The notes below the pieces were generated by a model. The model was not told the DNA's origin, searched no databases, and saw nothing but the letters and a program-made list of their open reading frames with translations. The position numbers and the translations under genes are program-made. Shown here in pieces: positions 59,976 to 64,000 of a DNA stretch of 64,000 nucleotides; the stretch's first letter is position 1; each line of letters begins with the position of its first letter. This stretch comes from Dryobates pubescens (taxonomy: Eukaryota; Chordata; Aves; Piciformes; Picidae), in NCBI RefSeq assembly GCF_014839835.1, contig NC_071627.1:4837001-4901000 (forward strand). The letters run 5' to 3'.

Positions 59976-60298
59976 GTACAGAGAAAGACAAGATTGTCTT
60001 CTCAGGCTAATGTCACACTGGGAAAACACAACAAAGAGACCAAACACCCACCAAAAAAGCACCAGTGAGGTAAAAGTCTTCTCTGAGAGACACATAAACC
60101 CCTCTCCTCTTGAGCAGTGCTTTATGTGTGTAGCTATTGTGTACTTGTGACATGGATGGAGGATGAGGACTGTCTTGCATGCTGATTACATCAAGACTGC
60201 ATTTCTGTTATATTCCAGGTAGCTTTTTCCTCCATCACCTTTTTTGTGTATTTTGTCTTTAGCAGAGGGCTCTTTAACAATGTCTTGATTTTCTGCAG

Positions 60299-60356
60299 TC
60301 TGGTCAATCCCAGGCAAACAGATTTTCAGCAGAATTCAGTGGTGTTTGCAAAGTAA
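60299..60356 (+). pseudogene. gene 7 decayed exon 3
   Basis: The acceptor TTTTCTGCAG is intact and the frame begins L-V-N-P-R-Q-T-D-F, but it meets TAA after AAK. A 17-bp tandem duplication (CAGAAGATTATTACAC-type) follows just downstream. The exon seems to have decayed after the exon 2 donor was lost. Confidence 0.55.
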
Positions 60357-60702
60357 TCCCTTAATAACAGCCAGAAGATTATTACACTCAGAAGATTATT
60401 ACACTAAAAACAGCTGAAAATGGCACATTTGGCCTCTTTGACCAAGAATGGACTTTGAGCTATGTGTGCTTTTTTTGTTTTGCAATGTGAGGTAGAAAAG
60501 GACATTTCAAGATCTTTTTGTGTTAAGTTAAGGTTTTGCAGTAAAATAGACTAAAAAGTTTGCAAGGAATGTGATGTACCACAGAGTATAGGACATCAAG
60601 AGGCTTTCTGTTTGCCTTTCATTACGCAGCAATGATCAATCAATCCTGTGATATTTGCTGTTGCTCACACATTTGTAAGTCAAATACTTGATGACTGAAT
60701 CC

Positions 60703-60708
60703 AATAAA
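60703..60708 (+). terminator. poly(A) signal, gene 7
   Basis: AATAAA in TCCAATAAACCT is followed by TACCTTGGGTGTGTGCTG, nearly the same as in gene 5. The flank to 61140 also resembles that of gene 5 and holds no gene. Confidence 0.7.
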
Positions 60709-61139
60709 CCTGCTTGGATCTACCTTGGGTGTGTGCTGTCTTGAAGATCACTCCTCACAGAAACTGAGGAGGAAATATCCACCATGAGAGCAGGATTTGG
60801 GGAACAATTCCATTCCTTTGTGTGGATTTTTTGCAAGACCAAACCAGACATAGACCACTGTCAGAAGCTTGAGTGAGGCTCAGAAGGCATTTCTGAGACA
60901 AGCTGATGCTGCCTTCAGCCTCTCTATGAGGGCACCAGGACTGAGATGCTGTGAACCAGGGGAAGAATCTCAGTCAGTTCCATAAACCTGCCTTGAAATT
61001 CCTACAAGGTACAATAACCACTACTGTGGTTCATTCACCAGCGCACTCTGGATGCTGGACACCTGAAACCATGCAAAGCTTGTTTAGCTTAACAAACTAA
61101 AAACTATTTTCTTCATATGCATAAACAGATCAAGATGTT

Positions 61140-62395
61140 AATGAGCAATGAGGTCATCTCTCAGCCTCCTTTTCTACAAACAGGACAAACTCAAATCCTT
61201 AGCTGCTCCTCCTGGGACCTTGCTTCCAGCCCTCTCACCAGATTTGTTGCCCTCCTCTGAAAGCATTCTGGGACCTTCATATCCTTTATAAATTGTCATG
61301 GAGAACTGCACACAGTACTCAAGGTGAAGCCACACTAATATTAAATCCAGCAGGATAATCATCACTTTTGACTGGCTGGTTAGGTTGTGTTTGATGTTCA
61401 CCAGGATGTCATTTGCCCTCTCTCCTGACAAGTCTTGAGCCTGCTCACAATCAGCACCTCCAGATTCATTTCTTCAAGGATGCTTTCAAGCCTCTTCTCT
61501 CCACATTGAGACTTGTGCCCAGTGTTACTCCATCCTAGGTGTAGAGCTGACATTTGGGCATGTTACTTTTCATGTCGTTGATGATTCTTCAGTGCTCTGA
61601 GCTACTGAGATGCCTTTGCAAGGCCACTTTTCCTTTAAGGAATCAACAGTACTTCCCACTTTGGTATCATCGGCAAAGTTGATAATGGTACACTCAACTG
61701 CTGCATCAAGATTATTATGTATGAAACCTAACTGGCCATAGAATGAGCCTTGTGGAACACTGCCAGACCCTAGTTGCCAACCAGGTGTAGCCCTATTCAC
61801 TGCAACCCTGAAGACCTCCACTTCAGACAGTCTTTCAGTGAGCGAGCCATGAATCTGGTCATCTCACATTTGGATATCATGTTCAGAAGGATGCTGTGAG
61901 GGACAGTATCAAAAGCCTTATGAAAATCCAACAAATCAACTTCCACAACTTTCCTTTAACTCTCTGGATAGATATCAAATAAGTTAAACAGGACTTTCCC
62001 TTTCAGTAGTTCCCAGCATGGTGGTGTTCTTAATGCTTTCAGGATGTGAGGTAAGGCTAACAGGACTGTAGTTTCCTGGGCCTTCTTTCATATGCTTGTT
62101 TTAAATAAGGAGAGCTTTGACTATTTTCCAGTCAGGAGGGACCTCCCCAGACTTCCCAGATCTTTTGTAGATGATGGTGAAGGTTCTGCTGTTACATATG
62201 CTGTCACATTCCATACACCAGGATGAAACTCAGCAGGCCCCACAGACTCGTGGACATTCAGGCAATACAGATGGTCCTGTACATTTTCACTGTCCACAAG
62301 TGGAGAGTAGTGTTCTGACTCAGTGCAGAGGACAGCCCAAGGCCAATTAGTATTATTTAAAGAATGATGAAAAAAAAGACTGAATGCCTCCATTT
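61140..62395 (-). mobile_element. CR1 LINE relic, antisense, left part
   Basis: The minus strand has CR1 3' sequence and broken reverse transcriptase remnants, arranged as at 44861-46330. A sense CR1 interrupts it at about 62395, and antisense CR1-like sequence (the linker phrase near 63160-63250) resumes after 63062. Confidence 0.75.
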
Positions 62396-63060
62396 CTTGA
62401 CCATCCTCGAGAAATGTGCCCAGGCAGCTAAGAGGGCCAATGGCATCCTGGCCTGCATCAGGAACAGTGTGGCCAGCAGGAGCAGGGAGGTCATTCTGCC
62501 CCTGTACACTGCACTGGTTAGGCCGCACCTCGAGTACTGTGTCCAGTTCTGGGCCCCTCAGTTTAGGAAGGATGTTGACTTGCTGGAACGAGTCCAGAGA
62601 AGAGCAACAAAGTTGGTGAGGGGTTTGGAACATAAGCCCTACGAGGAGAGGCTGAGGGAGCTGGGGTTGCTTAGCCTGGAGAAGAGGAGACTGAGGGGTG
62701 ACCTTATTACTCTCTACAACTACCTGAAGGGAGGTTGTAGACAGACAGATGTTGGTCTCTTCTCCCAGGCAAGCAGTACCAGAACAAGAGGACACAGTCT
62801 CAGGCTGCGCCAGGGGAGATACAGGCTGGATGTTAGAAAAAAGTTCTATACAGAAAGAGTGATTGCACATTGGAATGGGCTGCCTGGGGAGGTGGTGGAG
62901 TCACCATCACTGGAGGTTTTTAGGAGAAGACTTGACGGGGTACTTGGTGCTGTGGGTTAGTTGCTTGGGCGGAGTTGGATTGGTTGATGGGTTGGACGCG
63001 ATGATCTTGAAGGTCTCTTCCAACCTGGTTTATTCTATGTATTCTATGTATTCTAAGTAG
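62396..63060 (+). mobile_element. young-looking CR1 LINE 3' end nested in older CR1
   Basis: This is a 5'-truncated CR1 in sense orientation. The C-terminal part of its ORF2 is still open (about 62396-62960): [40 protein letters not shown], then a short 3' tail and TTCTATGTATTCTATGTATT. An uninterrupted frame and a clean tail repeat indicate the most recent CR1 insertion in the window. Confidence 0.85.
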
Positions 63061-63479
63061 CAGTCTTTAGACTTCCTCTTTCATTAGACTTTCTATAGAC
63101 TTCCTCTTCCTAATGACTTTAAAAAGACCATGAAATCCAGCTCCACCACCTTCCTGCAAGACCTGACCTTGCTTCCAGAGATTGTACAATTTCTTTTCCT
63201 CTTGTGCTCCATCATTTGTTCCCTGTTTGGCCAAACTGAGCTTCTGCCACATTTGCTTGACACACTGGGATTGACTGGTTGTAGGATGGCACTGTACAGA
63301 GCTGTGAAAACATGGTCATTGTCCTTGGGTGAATTGTAAAGAATCTCCAGAAGTCACTTGAAAGGACTTTGTCTGAAAATAGCTTTGAGGTTAATTTGGA
63401 AAAGAGCATTTAATTTTGGTCTATATGTCATTCCTGAAATCAGATGCTTCTTGATGGAAGTGGAAAGTTTTGTCAGTAT

Positions 63480-64000
63480 GAATTTGTGGGTCTGTCAGAG
63501 CATTTGCCTTCTCCTGTTTGTTCTTTCCCTCTCTGCTCTGTGAACTGTCTGAGCTTTGTCTTGCCTGTTCCTCTTCAGAAGAACTGGCACCACATGTGTA
63601 ATAATGGATTGTTTGAACACAGGCATGTAACACAAGTATTGGGAAACCTTCATGCTGTGTTCTGTGGCAGTTCCAAAGTGTAACATTGGAAACTGGAATC
63701 CCCTTGTGTGTGTAAGTGAAGTAAAGAGAACACCTGAAGGCCTTGCGTGGAGACAGAGGTCTTTGTAGCGATGTTGTTTCTCGGGATGTTCTGTGAACAT
63801 TCTCAAAAGTGTGAGAGGTTTTTTTTTCCTGCTATCCCTTGTCTGAGGTGAGGGTGAGCAGGTCCATTCCTTCAGATTGGAGATGAGGTTTATAGTGGAC
63901 AATCAGGACAGTCACAGGGAGAAGGGAATTGCTGTCAGTCCTCTGTGAGTCTTCTGACCACTGGGTTTCTTGTACTTCTTAAGTGTTGAAAGATCTCTGC
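63480..64000. repeat. conserved spacer block, copy 8 (runs off the window)
   Basis: Block phrases recur in order (CTCTGTGAACTGTCTGAGC, CCTCTTCAGAAGAACTGG, TGGAGACAGAGGTCTTTG). In the other units this block lies 1-3 kb before a protocadherin ATG, so another gene is expected to the right of the window. Confidence 0.55.

Overview
The window is vertebrate nuclear DNA, almost certainly from a bird. The evidence is repeated CR1-type LINE fragments with ATTCTATG-like 3' tails, large non-coding spacers, GC-rich intronless-type cadherin exons, and a tandem array of clustered protocadherins. It holds seven protocadherin genes, all on the + strand, at 7-11 kb spacing. The large exons start at 5069, 12165, 21156, 29015, 39764, 48908 and 55873. 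Each is about 2.44 kb and encodes a signal peptide, six cadherin ectodomains, one membrane helix and a short cytoplasmic tail, and each ends in a phase-0 splice donor. The tail motif around SLVYDVCLATGT recalls the beta/gamma-type clustered protocadherins, but I cannot assign a mammalian orthologue.

Each gene appears to be a self-contained unit. About 160-175 bp upstream of each ATG is a 40-bp GC-rich element that resembles the protocadherin promoter CSE/CTCF site. Downstream of each large exon (0.6-1.5 kb) is a conserved small second exon of 111-120 nt with a 3' splice site, an open phase-0 frame and the ending PWLTH(Q). Some 350-500 bp further is a possible third exon, followed by an AATAAA-type poly(A) signal. 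In genes 1, 2, 3 and 6 the second exon has a usable donor whose own GTAA supplies the apparent stop codon. Splicing there joins exon 3 in the same frame in all four. In genes 4, 5 and 7 the donor, the acceptor or the exon 3 frame has decayed. Private tail exons of this kind differ from the shared constant exons of mammalian alpha/gamma genes and from single-exon beta genes. This is the most interesting feature of the window.

The large exons are mosaics. EC1 and the 927-bp stretch from late EC4 through the membrane helix are nearly identical in all seven. EC2, EC3 and the start of EC4 differ, as expected if gene conversion homogenises the ends while recognition specificity diverges in the middle.

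The spacers are themselves copies of one ancestral unit: a post-poly(A) flank, usually an antisense CR1 relic, a conserved block of roughly 600 bp of unknown nature, and a distal upstream block. Gene 2 lacks the distal block and has a CR1 close to its promoter. Extra sense CR1 copies lie at about 3.2, 11.4, 36.7 and 62.4 kb. The window begins and ends inside such units, so the array continues on both sides.
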